Counted from the first letter of the stretch, positions 32,130 to 41,898 are shown. The stretch: 43,634 nt of DNA from Bacteroidota bacterium (GCA_016124275.1 WGOA01000013.1:1-43634); one strand, 5' to 3'. Numbers and translations: made by a program. Notes: a model not told the origin generated them from the sequence alone.

Positions 32130-34868
32130 ATGGATTATGATTTTTCCGCCATTGAGAAGAAATGGCAGGATTGGTGGCAAGAGCAGGGAGTTTACCGGGT
32201 TTCCGAAGATCCGGACAAGCCCAAGTGCTATGTATTGGACATGTTCCCTTACCCTTCCGGAGCGGGACTGCATGTGGGGCACCCGCTGGGCTATATAGCC
32301 ACTGATATTTACAGCCGCTACAAGCGCCATACCGGACATGCGGTCTTGCACCCCATGGGTTTTGACGCGTTCGGGCTTCCGGCAGAACAATACGCCATTG
32401 AAACCGGTCAGCATCCGGCCAGGACAACTGCCGACAACATTGCCACCTTCACCAATCAGCTTCGGCGCATTGGCTTTGATTACGATTGGTCCAGGCAGGT
32501 AGTGACCGCCGATCCAGATTACTACCGCTGGACACAGTGGATTTTCTGCCAATTGTTCAGCCACTGGTATGATCCCGATGCCGGCGCGGCTCGGCCTATT
32601 GAAACGCTTCAAGCGCAGTTTATAGCTCAGGGCGGATCGGATTTTTCGGCTGCGGAATGGGCCGCAATGGACAACCAACGCCAACAGGAAGTCCTGATGG
32701 GCTATCGGCTGGCCTACCTGGATTATGCCGACGTGAATTGGTGCGAGGCATTGGGTACGGTTTTAGCCAATGATGAAGTAAAAGATGGCGTCAGTGAACG
32801 GGGGGGACATCCCGTGGTTCGCAAGCGGATGCGGCAATGGTTTCTGCGCATCACAGCTTATGCGGACAGGTTGCTCAACGCTTTGGACGCACTTGACTGG
32901 TCGCCGGCGCTAAAAGAAATGCAGCGCAATTGGATTGGCCGTTCGGAAGGTGCCAGTTGCGTATTCCGAACAAAGGAAGGTAACCACCCAATCGAGATTT
33001 TTACCACCAGACCGGATACCTTGTTTGGAGCAACATTTTTGGTCCTGGCCCCTGAGCATTCCCTGGTGGCTTCGCTCACCACTGCTGAGCAATCTGCTGC
33101 TGTTGCCCAGTACCTCGCCTATGCCTCCAGCCGCTCGGAACGCGAGCGTATGGCCGATACCAAAACGGTCACGGGGGTGTTCAGTGGCAGTTATGCTGAA
33201 CATCCGTTCAGTGGCGAGCCTATTCCAATTTGGATTGCTGAATATGTTTTGGCGGGTTACGGGACTGGCGCCATTATGGCCGTTCCATCAGACGATAACA
33301 GAGACTATGCTTTTGCCCAGCATTATGGCCTCCCCATTATTGAAGTTATTGACCGCTCGGAGCACCCGACAGCTGAGCGCGAAGACAAGTCAGTCGGGTT
33401 GTTGATGAACTCAGGCTTCCTTAACGGAATGCCCATTAACGCCGCTATTCAGGCAGCCATTGCCGAGTTAGAACATCGCGGAATTGGGCAGAGAAGGGTA
33501 AACTACCGCCTGCGCGACGCAGGATTCAGCCGACAGCGCTATTGGGGCGAGCCGTTTCCGATCGTTTATCGGCGAGGGGTACCGGAATTGGTACCGGAAT
33601 CTGCCCTTCCTGTGTTGTTGCCGGAAGTGAACAGTTATCGGCCCACAGGAGATGGGAATTCACCGATAGCATCCGCCAGAGAATGGGTTGAGTTGGCCCC
33701 TGGGCTGGAGCGCGAAACCGATACCATGCCTGGATATGCAGGATCCAGTTGGTACTGGCTCCGCTACATGGATCCTGGCAACAGACAAGCCTTTGTTGAC
33801 CCCAAGAAAGAGCAATACTGGGGTCAGGTAGATCTGTACATGGGGGGAGCAGAGCACGCTGTCGGGCATTTATTGTATTCTCGTTTTTGGAATCAGTTTC
33901 TTTTTGATCTGAATTTGGTTAGCCAAGCGGAGCCCTTTCGGAAAATGGTCAATCAGGGCATGATCCAAGGCCGCTCCAGTCTGGTATACCGGATAGAGGG
34001 CAGCAATACCTTTGCCTCTGCCGGCTTAAAGGAGCAATACAACACAACGGCATTGCACGTTGACATCCATTTGGTTGAAGACGACAAGTTGGATTTGCAG
34101 GGTTTCCGCGCCTGGCGAGATGAATACCAAAACGCAGAATTTCTTCTGGAAGAAGGCGTTTACCGCTGCGGCGCAGAAGTAGAGAAAATGTCCAAACGTT
34201 GGTACAATGTCGTCAATCCCGATGAAGTGTGCGACCGCTACGGGGCAGATACGCTGCGTATTTATGAGATGTTTCTTGGTCCATTAGACCAGGCCAAACC
34301 GTGGGATACCCGGGGTATTGACGGAAGCTTTCGTTTTCTGAAAAAGGTCTGGCGTCTTTTTTATCCCCGCGAAAACAAGGCGCCCATTGCTGAAGAAGCC
34401 CCCTCCACAGAAGCATTAAAAGTGTTGCACCGGGCTATTGCCAAGGTGCAGGCTGATATTGAGCGACTGGCTTTTAATACCGCTGTCAGTGCCTTGATGG
34501 TAGCCGTTAACGAGCTCACTGCATTGAAGTGCCGCAACCGCGCTGTTCTGGAGCCATTAATCATCCTGCTGTCCCCCTTTGCCCCGCATATTTCGGAGGA
34601 ATTGTGGCACGGCATTGGCCATCAAACCAGTGTGGTCCTCCAGCCCTTTCCCCAATTGAATGAAAGCTTTCTGGCCGAAGACAGCTTTGAATACCCCATT
34701 TCCGTGAACGGCAAACTGCGCGACAAAGTGGCGCTTTCCCTTGCTTTAAATGAAGCCCAGATCGAAGCCGCCGTCCTGCAACGCGACCTAGTCTTAAAAT
34801 GGTTGGACGGAAAAGCGCCCAAAAAGATCATCGTCGTGAAAGGTAAAATAGTAAATGTTGTGGTTTAA
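32130..34868 (+). CDS. leuS: Leucyl-tRNA synthetase
   Basis: 912 residues from the ATG at 32130 (an earlier ATG-like start at 32088 would add residues without homology). HIGH-type motif: PYPSGAGLHVGHPLGY. The editing domain has TRPDTLFGATFLVLAPEH and IMAVPSDDNRDYAF, whose NRDY Asp matches the conserved editing aspartate of other LeuRS. The KMSKS motif is KMSKR in EVEKMSKRWYNVVNPDEV. A Bacteroidota-type insertion (ALHVDIHLVEDDKLDLQGFRAW) precedes it. Charges tRNA-Leu. A 303-bp gene-free gap follows. Confidence 0.95.
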   Translation: MDYDFSAIEKKWQDWWQEQGVYRVSEDPDKPKCYVLDMFPYPSGAGLHVGHPLGYIATDIYSRYKRHTGHAVLHPMGFDAFGLPAEQYAIETGQHPARTTADNIATFTNQLRRIGFDYDWSRQVVTADPDYYRWTQWIFCQLFSHWYDPDAGAARPIETLQAQFIAQGGSDFSAAEWAAMDNQRQQEVLMGYRLAYLDYADVNWCEALGTVLANDEVKDGVSERGGHPVVRKRMRQWFLRITAYADRLLNALDALDWSPALKEMQRNWIGRSEGASCVFRTKEGNHPIEIFTTRPDTLFGATFLVLAPEHSLVASLTTAEQSAAVAQYLAYASSRSERERMADTKTVTGVFSGSYAEHPFSGEPIPIWIAEYVLAGYGTGAIMAVPSDDNRDYAFAQHYGLPIIEVIDRSEHPTAEREDKSVGLLMNSGFLNGMPINAAIQAAIAELEHRGIGQRRVNYRLRDAGFSRQRYWGEPFPIVYRRGVPELVPESALPVLLPEVNSYRPTGDGNSPIASAREWVELAPGLERETDTMPGYAGSSWYWLRYMDPGNRQAFVDPKKEQYWGQVDLYMGGAEHAVGHLLYSRFWNQFLFDLNLVSQAEPFRKMVNQGMIQGRSSLVYRIEGSNTFASAGLKEQYNTTALHVDIHLVEDDKLDLQGFRAWRDEYQNAEFLLEEGVYRCGAEVEKMSKRWYNVVNPDEVCDRYGADTLRIYEMFLGPLDQAKPWDTRGIDGSFRFLKKVWRLFYPRENKAPIAEEAPSTEALKVLHRAIAKVQADIERLAFNTAVSALMVAVNELTALKCRNRAVLEPLIILLSPFAPHISEELWHGIGHQTSVVLQPFPQLNESFLAEDSFEYPISVNGKLRDKVALSLALNEAQIEAAVLQRDLVLKWLDGKAPKKIIVVKGKIVNVVV

Positions 34869-35171
34869 CAGGCGAAGGGCTGCCGACACATCAAGCAACA
34901 TTTCTGCTCAGTCAAATTTGGCTCCGTTTAGCGGGCTAAGCCCTTGAACGTTAAAAGTCCGCGAGAAGAATCCCAGGACTTTTTGCTGGAATTGCCGCCT
35001 AAATGCCCTATTTTTAATTGAATTTGCCTCAAAAATCAACGTTTCCGCGATTTCCCCATTTTTGGTGCCCTTTTATACAGGCCATGAATTCGGAGCAATT
35101 GTCGATCTATCCGTTCGGTTTTTAAGCAACAACCAGACCTCAATTGCCTTATCCCCAAACCCTAAAATTGC
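34869..35171. other. Gene-free 303-bp interval with a possible terminator
   Basis: No convincing reading frame or RNA gene is visible. It contains a small GGGCTAAGCCC hairpin (34933-34943), a larger inverted repeat (34953-34983), a TGAATTTG -7-like box (35019-35026), and a TAAAATTG box (35163-35170) directly before the next ATG. Confidence 0.6.
34953..34983 (+). terminator. Possible terminator after leuS
   Basis: AAAAGTCC (34953-34960) pairs with GGACTTTT (34976-34983), an 8-bp stem with a 15-nt loop and TTTT at its 3' side, ~85 nt after the leuS stop. Confidence 0.5.
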
Positions 35172-35966
35172 ATGAAAAAAACAGTACTCTTTTCCAGCCT
35201 GATCGCTTGTGTGAGCTTGCTTGCAGCACAAACTTCACCGAACATTACGGGCACTGACATACACGGAGAAAACGTTGATATGTATGCGTGGCTTGACGAC
35301 GACAAAACAGTCCTGCTCGATTTTTTCTTTGCAGACTGCCCTCCGTGCAACGAGATGATGCCGTTTATTGTGGATATCCACGAAGAGTTTGGGTCCGACG
35401 GCCTTGATTTGCGCGTTCTTGGCGTAAGCGATCGGGACAACGCTGCCCGCATTATGACTTTTGAAGGGGCGTATGGTGCTGATTGGGCAAACTTGCCTGG
35501 CAGCATTGGATCGGACATCATCTACGATGATTTTGCATCCGTTTTTTCCTTCGTTGGTTTCCCAACCTATTCTGTTGTCTGTCCAGACCGCAGCATTACG
35601 TGGGACATCTGGGGCACAGTAAACTCCCAGATTGCGGATGATATCCGCACGGCCATTTTGGCCTGCGGGGCTAAAGTAGCCACCGGCATTGCTGAAATTC
35701 CCGCTTTGGGCAGCCTGAATTTGTTCCCCAACCCGGCAGCAGATCGCGCCGAATTGACCCTGACAATGCAACAACAGCAGACACTTTCCATTGGTGTTTA
35801 CAATCTGTTGGGTGCGCTGGCACTCGATTTGGGAACACAGGAATATGCAACAGGCACAGCAAGTCTTTCTATCAATCTCAGTACGCTGGCTTCCGGTTCT
35901 TATCTGGTGGTCCTTCGCAACCAGGAAGGCATCACCCAGCACATTGATCTGCGGGTAGCGCGCTAA
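35172..35966 (+). CDS. Thioredoxin-fold (TlpA/redoxin-like) protein with T9SS sorting domain
   Basis: 264 residues with a signal peptide ending near LAAQ. The thioredoxin fold covers ~25-170: KTVLLDFFFADCPPCNEMMPFI with the CPPC active site at C56-C59, and FVGFPTYSVVCPD with the cis-Pro loop. After a linker a T9SS sorting domain follows (~180-264; LNLFPNPAADRAELTL ... YLVVLRNQEGITQHIDLRV). CPPC is an unusual active-site pair found in some TlpA-like proteins. The T9SS signal means this redoxin should end up at the cell surface, not in the periplasm where redoxins usually act; substrate unknown. Flanked by intrinsic terminator candidates on both sides, so monocistronic. Confidence 0.8.
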   Translation: MKKTVLFSSLIACVSLLAAQTSPNITGTDIHGENVDMYAWLDDDKTVLLDFFFADCPPCNEMMPFIVDIHEEFGSDGLDLRVLGVSDRDNAARIMTFEGAYGADWANLPGSIGSDIIYDDFASVFSFVGFPTYSVVCPDRSITWDIWGTVNSQIADDIRTAILACGAKVATGIAEIPALGSLNLFPNPAADRAELTLTMQQQQTLSIGVYNLLGALALDLGTQEYATGTASLSINLSTLASGSYLVVLRNQEGITQHIDLRVAR

Positions 35967-35992
35967 GCCTCCCAATTCCTGTTTATCGTTTT

Positions 35993-36033
35993 CCCCGGCC
36001 GTCCTCCTTTCAGAAGGCGGCCGGGGTTGTTTT
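35993..36033 (+). terminator. GC-rich terminator after the redoxin gene
   Basis: CCCCGGCCG (35993-36001) pairs with CGGCCGGGG (36018-36026) and inside it CCTT/AAGG pairs around TCAG. TTGTTTT follows. A strong intrinsic terminator for the 35172-35966 gene. Confidence 0.8.
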
Positions 36034-36042
36034 AGATGCCCT

Positions 36043-36050
36043 TACCTTTA
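36043..36050 (+). promoter_or_regulatory. Candidate -7 box TACCTTTA before HMG-CoA lyase
   Basis: TACCTTTA (one mismatch to TAnnTTTG) lies 43 nt before the ATG at 36094, just after the terminator. Confidence 0.35.
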
Positions 36051-36093
36051 TGTCCCAAACACAGGATTAAACGCAGGCTTAAACAACCGGATT

Positions 36094-36978
36094 ATGATCA
36101 AGTTGGTGGAATGTCCCCGGGATGCCATGCAAGGCTTGCATGACTTTATCCCCACCCAGGACAAGATTGACTACCTCAACCTGCTCCTCAAGGTAGGTTT
36201 TGACACCCTTGATTTCGGCAGTTTTGTTTCTCCTAAGGCCATTCCTCAAATGGCAGATACCGGCAACGTTCTTGAAGGCCTGAATCTGGAAGGCACCAAG
36301 ACCAAGTTGTTGGCCATAGTCGGCAATGGAAGGGGGGCAGAGTTGGCCTGCGAATATCCTGAAATCGCCTACCTCGGCTTCCCATTCTCCATTTCGGAGA
36401 CCTTTCAGCAGCGCAACCTCCACGCAACAGTGGCCGATTCGCTGAAGCGTGTGCAGGAGATTCAAGACCTCTGCCTGCGCCACAACAAAACTCTTGTGGT
36501 TTACCTGTCCATGGGATTTGGCAATCCCTATGGAGAACCCTGGAGTGCTGAGATTGTAGGCGAATGGGCGGGTAAATTGGCCCAGCTGGGTATAAAAGTC
36601 ATCGCATTGGCGGATACCATCGGGGTGGCGAATCCAGAAAGCATCCGCTACCTGTTTGGGCACTTGATCCCTGCCTTTCCTTCGGTGGAATTTGGGGCGC
36701 ACTTTCACACCACGCCCGATACCTGGCTTGAAAAAATTGATGCCGCTTACAAAGCGGGTTGCATGCGCTACGATGGCGCTATTATGGGATTCGGCGGCTG
36801 CCCGATGGCCAAAGACGATCTGGTCGGCAATATGGCCACGGAGAACATCCTCCAATATTTTGAAAACCAGGGGGAACGACTCGGTTTGGAAAAGCAAGCC
36901 TTGCGCGATGCGTTCCGAAAAGCGCGACAAATCCTTCCCGGAGCAGAATACCAAAACCTGAGCTGGTTGGTCAGTTGA
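36094..36978 (+). CDS. Hydroxymethylglutaryl-CoA lyase
   Basis: 294 residues, a TIM-barrel of the HMGL-like family. It begins KLVECPRDAMQG (substrate Arg-Asp pair) and holds GAHFHTTPDTWL with the metal-binding H-x-H, and MGFGGCPMAKDDLVGNMATE, the catalytic-Cys signature of HMG-CoA lyases (GGCP). It splits HMG-CoA into acetoacetate and acetyl-CoA. Together with the 3-oxoacid CoA-transferase genes 1.3 kb downstream this fits leucine degradation or ketone-body metabolism; no methylglutaconyl hydratase or MCC gene is nearby. Convergent with the YggS gene. Confidence 0.9.
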   Translation: MIKLVECPRDAMQGLHDFIPTQDKIDYLNLLLKVGFDTLDFGSFVSPKAIPQMADTGNVLEGLNLEGTKTKLLAIVGNGRGAELACEYPEIAYLGFPFSISETFQQRNLHATVADSLKRVQEIQDLCLRHNKTLVVYLSMGFGNPYGEPWSAEIVGEWAGKLAQLGIKVIALADTIGVANPESIRYLFGHLIPAFPSVEFGAHFHTTPDTWLEKIDAAYKAGCMRYDGAIMGFGGCPMAKDDLVGNMATENILQYFENQGERLGLEKQALRDAFRKARQILPGAEYQNLSWLVS

Positions 36979-37016
36979 GGGCATGGAACGCCCACGCCAC
37001 CCGGTAGTTTGCCCGG

Positions 37017-37685
37017 TCAGGCTCGTTCGCCGAACAGCAGGCTCCCAATCCGAACCAACGTCGCGCCTTCTTCCACGGCAATTTCCCAATCACCGGACAT
37101 GCCCATGGAACATTCGCAGAACGCATCAGCCTGAGCGAAAACATCCGCATTTAAGCGTTCAAACAGTTGCCTGAGGCTCCTGAACTCCATTCGAACCTGA
37201 TCCCGGTTGTCGGTAAAGGTAGCCATGCCCATTAAGCCGTGAATTTGGGCGTTAGGGTATTGTTTCCATTGGCCGGACGCCAACCAAAGCTCCAGTTCTG
37301 CAGCGGACCAGCCGAACTTGCTTTCTTCCTGAGCAATATGCACCTGGAGCAAGACAGGAATGGTTCTGCCTATTTTATCTGCCTGACGGTGCACCTCTTC
37401 CAGCAAACGCTCACTGTCCACCGAGTGAATCATGGCCACAAATGGGGCTATTGACCGGACTTTGTTGCGCTGAAGGTGTCCGATCAGGTGCCATTCCACA
37501 TCCTGAGGCAGCGCGGACTGCTTCTCCAGCAACTCCTGCACGCGGTTTTCGCCGAACAAGCGAAGACCAGCCTCATAAAGCGGTAAAATGGCGGCCGGAG
37601 GCTGAGTTTTGGACACCGCGACCAAACGGGCGCCCCGGCTTTCCAGCTTCCCGTTCAAATCGGCTAAATTGGACCTTGAAATCAT
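37017..37685 (-). CDS. YggS-family PLP homeostasis protein
   Basis: 222 residues from the ATG at 37685 (an ATG at 37691 is 2 codons upstream; the long frame to 37850 overlaps the divergent gene). The PLP lysine is in LVAVSKTQPPAAI; GLRLFGENRVQELLEK, WHLIGHLQRNKVRSI, HSVDSERLLEEV and MSGDWEIAVEEGATLVRIGSLLFG are the standard family motifs. PLPBP/YggS members bind PLP without known enzyme activity and control vitamin B6 and amino-acid pools. It diverges from the DUF4296 lipoprotein gene. Confidence 0.92.
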   Translation of the reverse strand: MISRSNLADLNGKLESRGARLVAVSKTQPPAAILPLYEAGLRLFGENRVQELLEKQSALPQDVEWHLIGHLQRNKVRSIAPFVAMIHSVDSERLLEEVHRQADKIGRTIPVLLQVHIAQEESKFGWSAAELELWLASGQWKQYPNAQIHGLMGMATFTDNRDQVRMEFRSLRQLFERLNADVFAQADAFCECSMGMSGDWEIAVEEGATLVRIGSLLFGERA

Positions 37686-37812
37686 GAACATCGCACCAGC
37701 TACGCTTCCTTGCTGCAACCGGCGCGGCAAACTTAACCCTAAGACCGTGCTGGCTGGCCGGGTTTTCAAGGGAATTCTGCCAGGGCATTTAAAAATCGCC
37801 GTTCTGGTGCGG

Positions 37813-38259
37813 ATGCTCTTTCTCCTATTGCTGGTCAGCTCATCCTGCAAGCCCGTTCAACCGCAATGGGAACCCGGCGGCAAGCTACCGGAAGGAGTTT
37901 TGGACCGCGAGGCCATGATTGATTTGTTGGTGGAGATCCATCTTGTAGAAGGCGATTTGCTGGAGCGCAATCTGCCTGCTGAAGAACAGGAGCCCCTGCT
38001 GAAAGCGCATTACGGCCCTGTCTTGTACCGGCACAACATCACGGCCAAACAACTTTCGGACAGCTACGCCTATTATGTCGAAAGGCCCCTGACACTGAAC
38101 GCGATGTACGTACAAGTTATCGAAAAGCTAAACCTCATCCAGGCGCAGGTGCAGGCGGACATCCAGTCAAAATCCGAGTCAACCCTCCTTCCAGAACAAT
38201 CGGATCAAGCGCAACCCGCTGGCAGGCCCGGCACCGTGCAGGAGGGAGCGAATCGCTAA
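37813..38259 (+). CDS. DUF4296-family lipoprotein
   Basis: 148 residues from the ATG at 37813, chosen because it gives a lipoprotein signal ([12 protein letters not shown] with lipobox Cys12); the frame upstream to 37609 overlaps YggS. The core ([25 protein letters not shown] ... [35 protein letters not shown]) has the DUF4296 pattern found in many Bacteroidota. The acidic/Gln-rich C-terminal tail looks unstructured. Role unknown; attached to a membrane. The gene ends 32 bp before scoA. Confidence 0.75.
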   Translation: MLFLLLLVSSSCKPVQPQWEPGGKLPEGVLDREAMIDLLVEIHLVEGDLLERNLPAEEQEPLLKAHYGPVLYRHNITAKQLSDSYAYYVERPLTLNAMYVQVIEKLNLIQAQVQADIQSKSESTLLPEQSDQAQPAGRPGTVQEGANR

Positions 38260-38291
38260 CTTCGCGCGGACCTTACAAAACTGACCAATTC

Positions 38292-38993
38292 ATGAAAAAG
38301 GTGGTTCGAAATGCTGACGAGGCCGTAGCAGACATCCAGGACAGAATGACCCTCATGCTCGGCGGCTTCGGCTTGTGCGGTATCCCGGAACACTGCATTC
38401 AGGCGCTGGTGCGAAAAGGTGTCCGGGACCTGACTTGTATCTCCAACAATGCCGGGGTGGATGATTTTGGCATCGGGCTTATGCTCAAGCAGCGGCAGGT
38501 GAAAAAGATGATTTCGTCTTATGTAGGGGAAAATGCTGAGTTTGAACGGCAGCTGTTGAGCGGAGAATTGGAAGTAGAGTTAATTCCGCAGGGGTCATTG
38601 GCCGAGCGCTGCCGGGCAGGCGGTGCCGGTATCCCGGCGTTTTTCACCCCTGCCGGTTACGGCACGGAGATAGGCCAAGGCAAGGAAGTGCGCGAGTACA
38701 ATGGCAAGATGTACCTGCTTGAAGCCGCCTTGACCGCTGACTTTGCCATCGTAAAGGCCTGGAAGGGCGACACACACGGCAACCTGATTTACCGCGGCAC
38801 GGCGCGCAACTTCAACCCCATGATGGCCACCGCCGGCAAAATCACGATCGCCGAAGTGGAACACCTGGTGGAACCTGGTCAGCTCGATCCCAATTTCATT
38901 CACACTCCGGGCATTTATGTCCAGCGAATTTTTCAAGGTCCCGCTTACGAAAAACGGATCGAGCAACGCACGGTTCGGCAGCGCAATACATAA
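38292..38993 (+). CDS. scoA: 3-oxoacid (succinyl-CoA:acetoacetate) CoA-transferase subunit A
   Basis: 233 residues. It opens [33 protein letters not shown], the CoA-binding motif of SCOT A subunits, and later has [42 protein letters not shown]. With subunit B it transfers CoA from succinyl-CoA to acetoacetate. A TAACTTCG box (38257-38264, one mismatch to TAnnTTTG) lies 27 nt upstream. A 20-bp gap to scoB indicates an operon. The donor (succinyl- or acetyl-CoA) is assumed from homology. Confidence 0.9.
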   Translation: MKKVVRNADEAVADIQDRMTLMLGGFGLCGIPEHCIQALVRKGVRDLTCISNNAGVDDFGIGLMLKQRQVKKMISSYVGENAEFERQLLSGELEVELIPQGSLAERCRAGGAGIPAFFTPAGYGTEIGQGKEVREYNGKMYLLEAALTADFAIVKAWKGDTHGNLIYRGTARNFNPMMATAGKITIAEVEHLVEPGQLDPNFIHTPGIYVQRIFQGPAYEKRIEQRTVRQRNT

Positions 38994-39013
38994 CCCGGAA
39001 AACGGCCCATTTC

Positions 39014-39673
39014 ATGTTGGACAAACACGGCATCGCAATACGCATCGCGCGCGAACTTCGCGATGGGTATTATGTCAATCTTGGCATAGGAATTCCTACG
39101 TTGGTAGCAAACTATGTACCTGAAGGCATGGAGGTAACCCTTCAAAGCGAAAACGGCCTGCTGGGCATGGGGCCCTTCCCTTATGAAGAAGAAGTTGATC
39201 CTGATTTGATCAACGCAGGCAAACAAACCGTAACTTTTCTTCCGGGATCATCGCTGTTCAGTTCTGCCGAAAGTTTTGCTATGATTCGCGGAGGGCATGT
39301 TGACCTGACCGTGCTTGGCGCCATGGAAGTCAGCGACCGCGGCGATATCGCCAACTGGAAAATCCCCGGCAAGATGGTCAAAGGAATGGGAGGTGCCATG
39401 GATTTAGTAGCGGGCGCAGAAAACATCATCGTAGCCATGATGCACGTCAACAAAGAAGGCGAGTCCAAGCTGTTACCGGAGTGTTCGTTGCCCTTAACCG
39501 GTGTCGGCTGCATCCGAAAAGTAGTTACGGAACTCGCCGTGCTGGACATAGACCCCGAGCGCGGATTTGTGCTTCTGGAACGGGCACCAGGGGTATCTGT
39601 CGATTACATCCGGCAGAGCACTGCAGGCCGTCTGGTAATCCCCGCAGATGTGCCTGAAATGATGTTATACTAA
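39014..39673 (+). CDS. scoB: 3-oxoacid CoA-transferase subunit B
   Basis: 219 residues. The catalytic glutamate is E46 in [14 protein letters not shown] (the SENG motif that forms the glutamyl-CoA thioester). [19 protein letters not shown] and [40 protein letters not shown] are other conserved stretches. Partner of the preceding A subunit. Followed after 6 bp by a class IV aminotransferase. Confidence 0.93.
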   Translation: MLDKHGIAIRIARELRDGYYVNLGIGIPTLVANYVPEGMEVTLQSENGLLGMGPFPYEEEVDPDLINAGKQTVTFLPGSSLFSSAESFAMIRGGHVDLTVLGAMEVSDRGDIANWKIPGKMVKGMGGAMDLVAGAENIIVAMMHVNKEGESKLLPECSLPLTGVGCIRKVVTELAVLDIDPERGFVLLERAPGVSVDYIRQSTAGRLVIPADVPEMMLY

Positions 39674-39679
39674 TAAGTT

Positions 39680-40540
39680 ATGAATGATGTAAAACTCATC
39701 TTTCACCGCGACCTGGTCGTTCCGGAAAGCGAGTTGACCATCAGCCTGCGCAACCGCGCATTTCGCTATGGCGATGCTGTTTTTGAAACGCTGCGCATCT
39801 GCAAAGGGCAGCCCCTGTTTTTCCCCCACCATTACAGCCGGTTTATTATGGGGCTGGAAACCCTTCGGATGGACGTTCCAGAGCACTGGCAACTCGATTT
39901 TCTGCGGAGGGGAATGATGGATTTGGCCAGCGCGAGTGGCACACCCAACGCCCGGTTGCGCATGATGGCATGGCGACAAGGGGAGGGGCGCTACCTGCCC
40001 CAAAGCCACGCACCAGAGCTTTTCATGGAACTTGAACCCCTCCCGGACCCGTTTTACGGCTTTCCGAAACAGGGTCTTGTGGTGGACATGGCCGACGACC
40101 TACAGCTCGGCACCACCCCGCTTGACCGCATTAAAAGCGCCAATGCACTGCCTTACGTGCTCGCTGCTATACAAGCTCGCGAGCGCGGACTGGATGACGT
40201 TCTGTTGGCCAATCAGCATGGGCATTTGGTGGAGGCCAGCTCCAGCAATCTGTTCATCTTTCGGCGCGGAGCGTTGTGCACTCCGCCGGAGCATGATGGG
40301 GGAATAGGGGGCGTCCTTCAGCGAGTTTTAGTTAAACTTTCCAGACGGGAGGGCATACCCGTGCAAAAGGTGTCGTTAAGCATGGAGGACTTGCTCGATG
40401 CCGAGGAGGCATTCCTTACAAATGTCATCAGTGGTATCCGCTGGATTGGCGCATGCAGAGGGCGCACGTTTTCGAACCAATTCAGTCTTGGGTTGTTCGG
40501 AAAGTTGGAGGAAAAGGTCTTAGCGGATCTGGCCCGCTGA
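39680..40540 (+). CDS. Class IV PLP aminotransferase (BCAT/PabC-like)
   Basis: 286 residues. ISLRNRAFRYGDAVFETLRICKGQP is the N-terminal signature, the PLP lysine is K152 in LDRIKSANALPYVLA, and VLLANQHGHLVEASSSNLFIF contains the phosphate-binding turn. The family includes branched-chain aminotransferase, D-amino acid aminotransferase and 4-amino-4-deoxychorismate lyase (PabC). The order with scoAB would fit leucine transamination, but the short length (286) and RFRYG-type start fit PabC-like enzymes equally well; I cannot choose. It starts 6 bp after scoB. Confidence 0.82.
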   Translation: MNDVKLIFHRDLVVPESELTISLRNRAFRYGDAVFETLRICKGQPLFFPHHYSRFIMGLETLRMDVPEHWQLDFLRRGMMDLASASGTPNARLRMMAWRQGEGRYLPQSHAPELFMELEPLPDPFYGFPKQGLVVDMADDLQLGTTPLDRIKSANALPYVLAAIQARERGLDDVLLANQHGHLVEASSSNLFIFRRGALCTPPEHDGGIGGVLQRVLVKLSRREGIPVQKVSLSMEDLLDAEEAFLTNVISGIRWIGACRGRTFSNQFSLGLFGKLEEKVLADLAR

Positions 40541-40578
40541 AAACCAGCAAAAGCCACATTCCTTCATTCAGCAGCCCT

Positions 40579-41898
40579 ATGGCCCATAGCCCTTCCCCCG
40601 TTGTAGCCTTTTGGTTTCGCCGCGACTTGCGGCTGGACGATAACACCGGACTTGTTCGGGCGCTTCAAAGCGGGCAACCTGTACTGCCGGTGTTCATCTT
40701 TGATCGCCATATTCTGGATCAGCTTCAAGACCGCGACGACGCCAGGGTTTCCTTTATCCACCGGCAATTGCATCACCTGGATCAGCAATTGCGCCGCTTC
40801 GGAAGCCGCTTGCTCGTGGGCTATGGCACACCACTTGAATTGTGGAAGGACTGGGTGGTTCAATACGGCATTTCGGCGGTCTATACCAATCGCGATTACG
40901 AGCCGTATGCCATCAGGCGCGACCGCGAGGTCGCCGGGATCCTCGCCGAGCTTGGGACAGCCTTTCACACTTTTAAGGACCAGGTTGTTTTTGAGCGCGA
41001 TGAGGTGATCAAGCCAGACGGAGGCCCATACGCTGTATTCACCCCCTACAGCCGTCGCTGGAAGCAGGCCTTGGCGGAAGATCCCCCAACGCCGGCCACC
41101 ATCCCGCCGGAGGGCAAGTGGTGCGCAGCGGTAAACGAGCCCATACCCACGCTCGACGCATTGGGCTTTGCGCCCTCGTCCATTCCGATTCCTGAACCAG
41201 CGCTTCCCACGGCCTTGCTAAAGGCCTACGCGGAGCGACGGAATTTTCCAGGCCAACCGGGTACTTCCCGATTGGGCATTCACCTCCGCTTTGGCACCCT
41301 CAGCATCCGAAAACTCGTTTTGGAGGCGCAAAAGCACAGTGAAACTTTCCTGAACGAGCTCATTTGGCGAGAATTCTACCAAATGATTTTGTTTCATCAT
41401 CCGCAGGTGGTCCAGAAGGCGTTTAAGCCAGCCTACGATCGCATTGTATGGCGGCAGTCGCCTGAAGATTTCGAACGCTGGAAAGCTGGCAAGACCGGGT
41501 ATCCGCTCGTGGATGCCGGCATGCGCGAACTGGCTGAAACGGGCTTTATGCACAACCGCGTTCGCATGGTTGTGGCTTCTTTTCTAACCAAGCACCTTTT
41601 ATTGGACTGGCGTTTGGGAGAGGCTTGGTTTGCCCAAAAATTGCTGGACTTTGAACTGGCATCCAACAGCGGCGGTTGGCAATGGGCTGCCGGCTGCGGG
41701 TGTGATGCCGCGCCTTACTTTCGGGTGTTTAATCCCAGCAGCCAGGCTGCCAAGTTCGATCCCGGAGGAGCCTACATCGTGCACTGGGTTCCAGAATATG
41801 GCACCCCGGCTTATCCGCAACCCATGGTGGAACACGCTTTTGCTCGGGAACGCGTGTTAAAAACCTTTAAAGCAGCACTGGCTGTGTCATCGGTTTGA
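40579..41898 (+). CDS. Deoxyribodipyrimidine photolyase (cryptochrome/photolyase family)
   Basis: 439 residues from the ATG at 40579; the frame up to 40453 overlaps the aminotransferase gene. The antenna domain starts VVAFWFRRDLRLDDNTGLVRAL. The FAD domain has RFGTLSIRKL, FLNELIWREFYQMILFHHP, GYPLVDAGMRELAETGFMHNRVRMVVASFLTKHLLLDW and GWQWAAGCGCDAAPYFRVFNP, the standard photolyase FAD/DNA-binding segments. It should repair UV-induced cyclobutane dimers with light. FAD is supplied by RibF encoded upstream in the window. It lies 38 bp after the aminotransferase. Confidence 0.92.
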   Translation: MAHSPSPVVAFWFRRDLRLDDNTGLVRALQSGQPVLPVFIFDRHILDQLQDRDDARVSFIHRQLHHLDQQLRRFGSRLLVGYGTPLELWKDWVVQYGISAVYTNRDYEPYAIRRDREVAGILAELGTAFHTFKDQVVFERDEVIKPDGGPYAVFTPYSRRWKQALAEDPPTPATIPPEGKWCAAVNEPIPTLDALGFAPSSIPIPEPALPTALLKAYAERRNFPGQPGTSRLGIHLRFGTLSIRKLVLEAQKHSETFLNELIWREFYQMILFHHPQVVQKAFKPAYDRIVWRQSPEDFERWKAGKTGYPLVDAGMRELAETGFMHNRVRMVVASFLTKHLLLDWRLGEAWFAQKLLDFELASNSGGWQWAAGCGCDAAPYFRVFNPSSQAAKFDPGGAYIVHWVPEYGTPAYPQPMVEHAFARERVLKTFKAALAVSSV

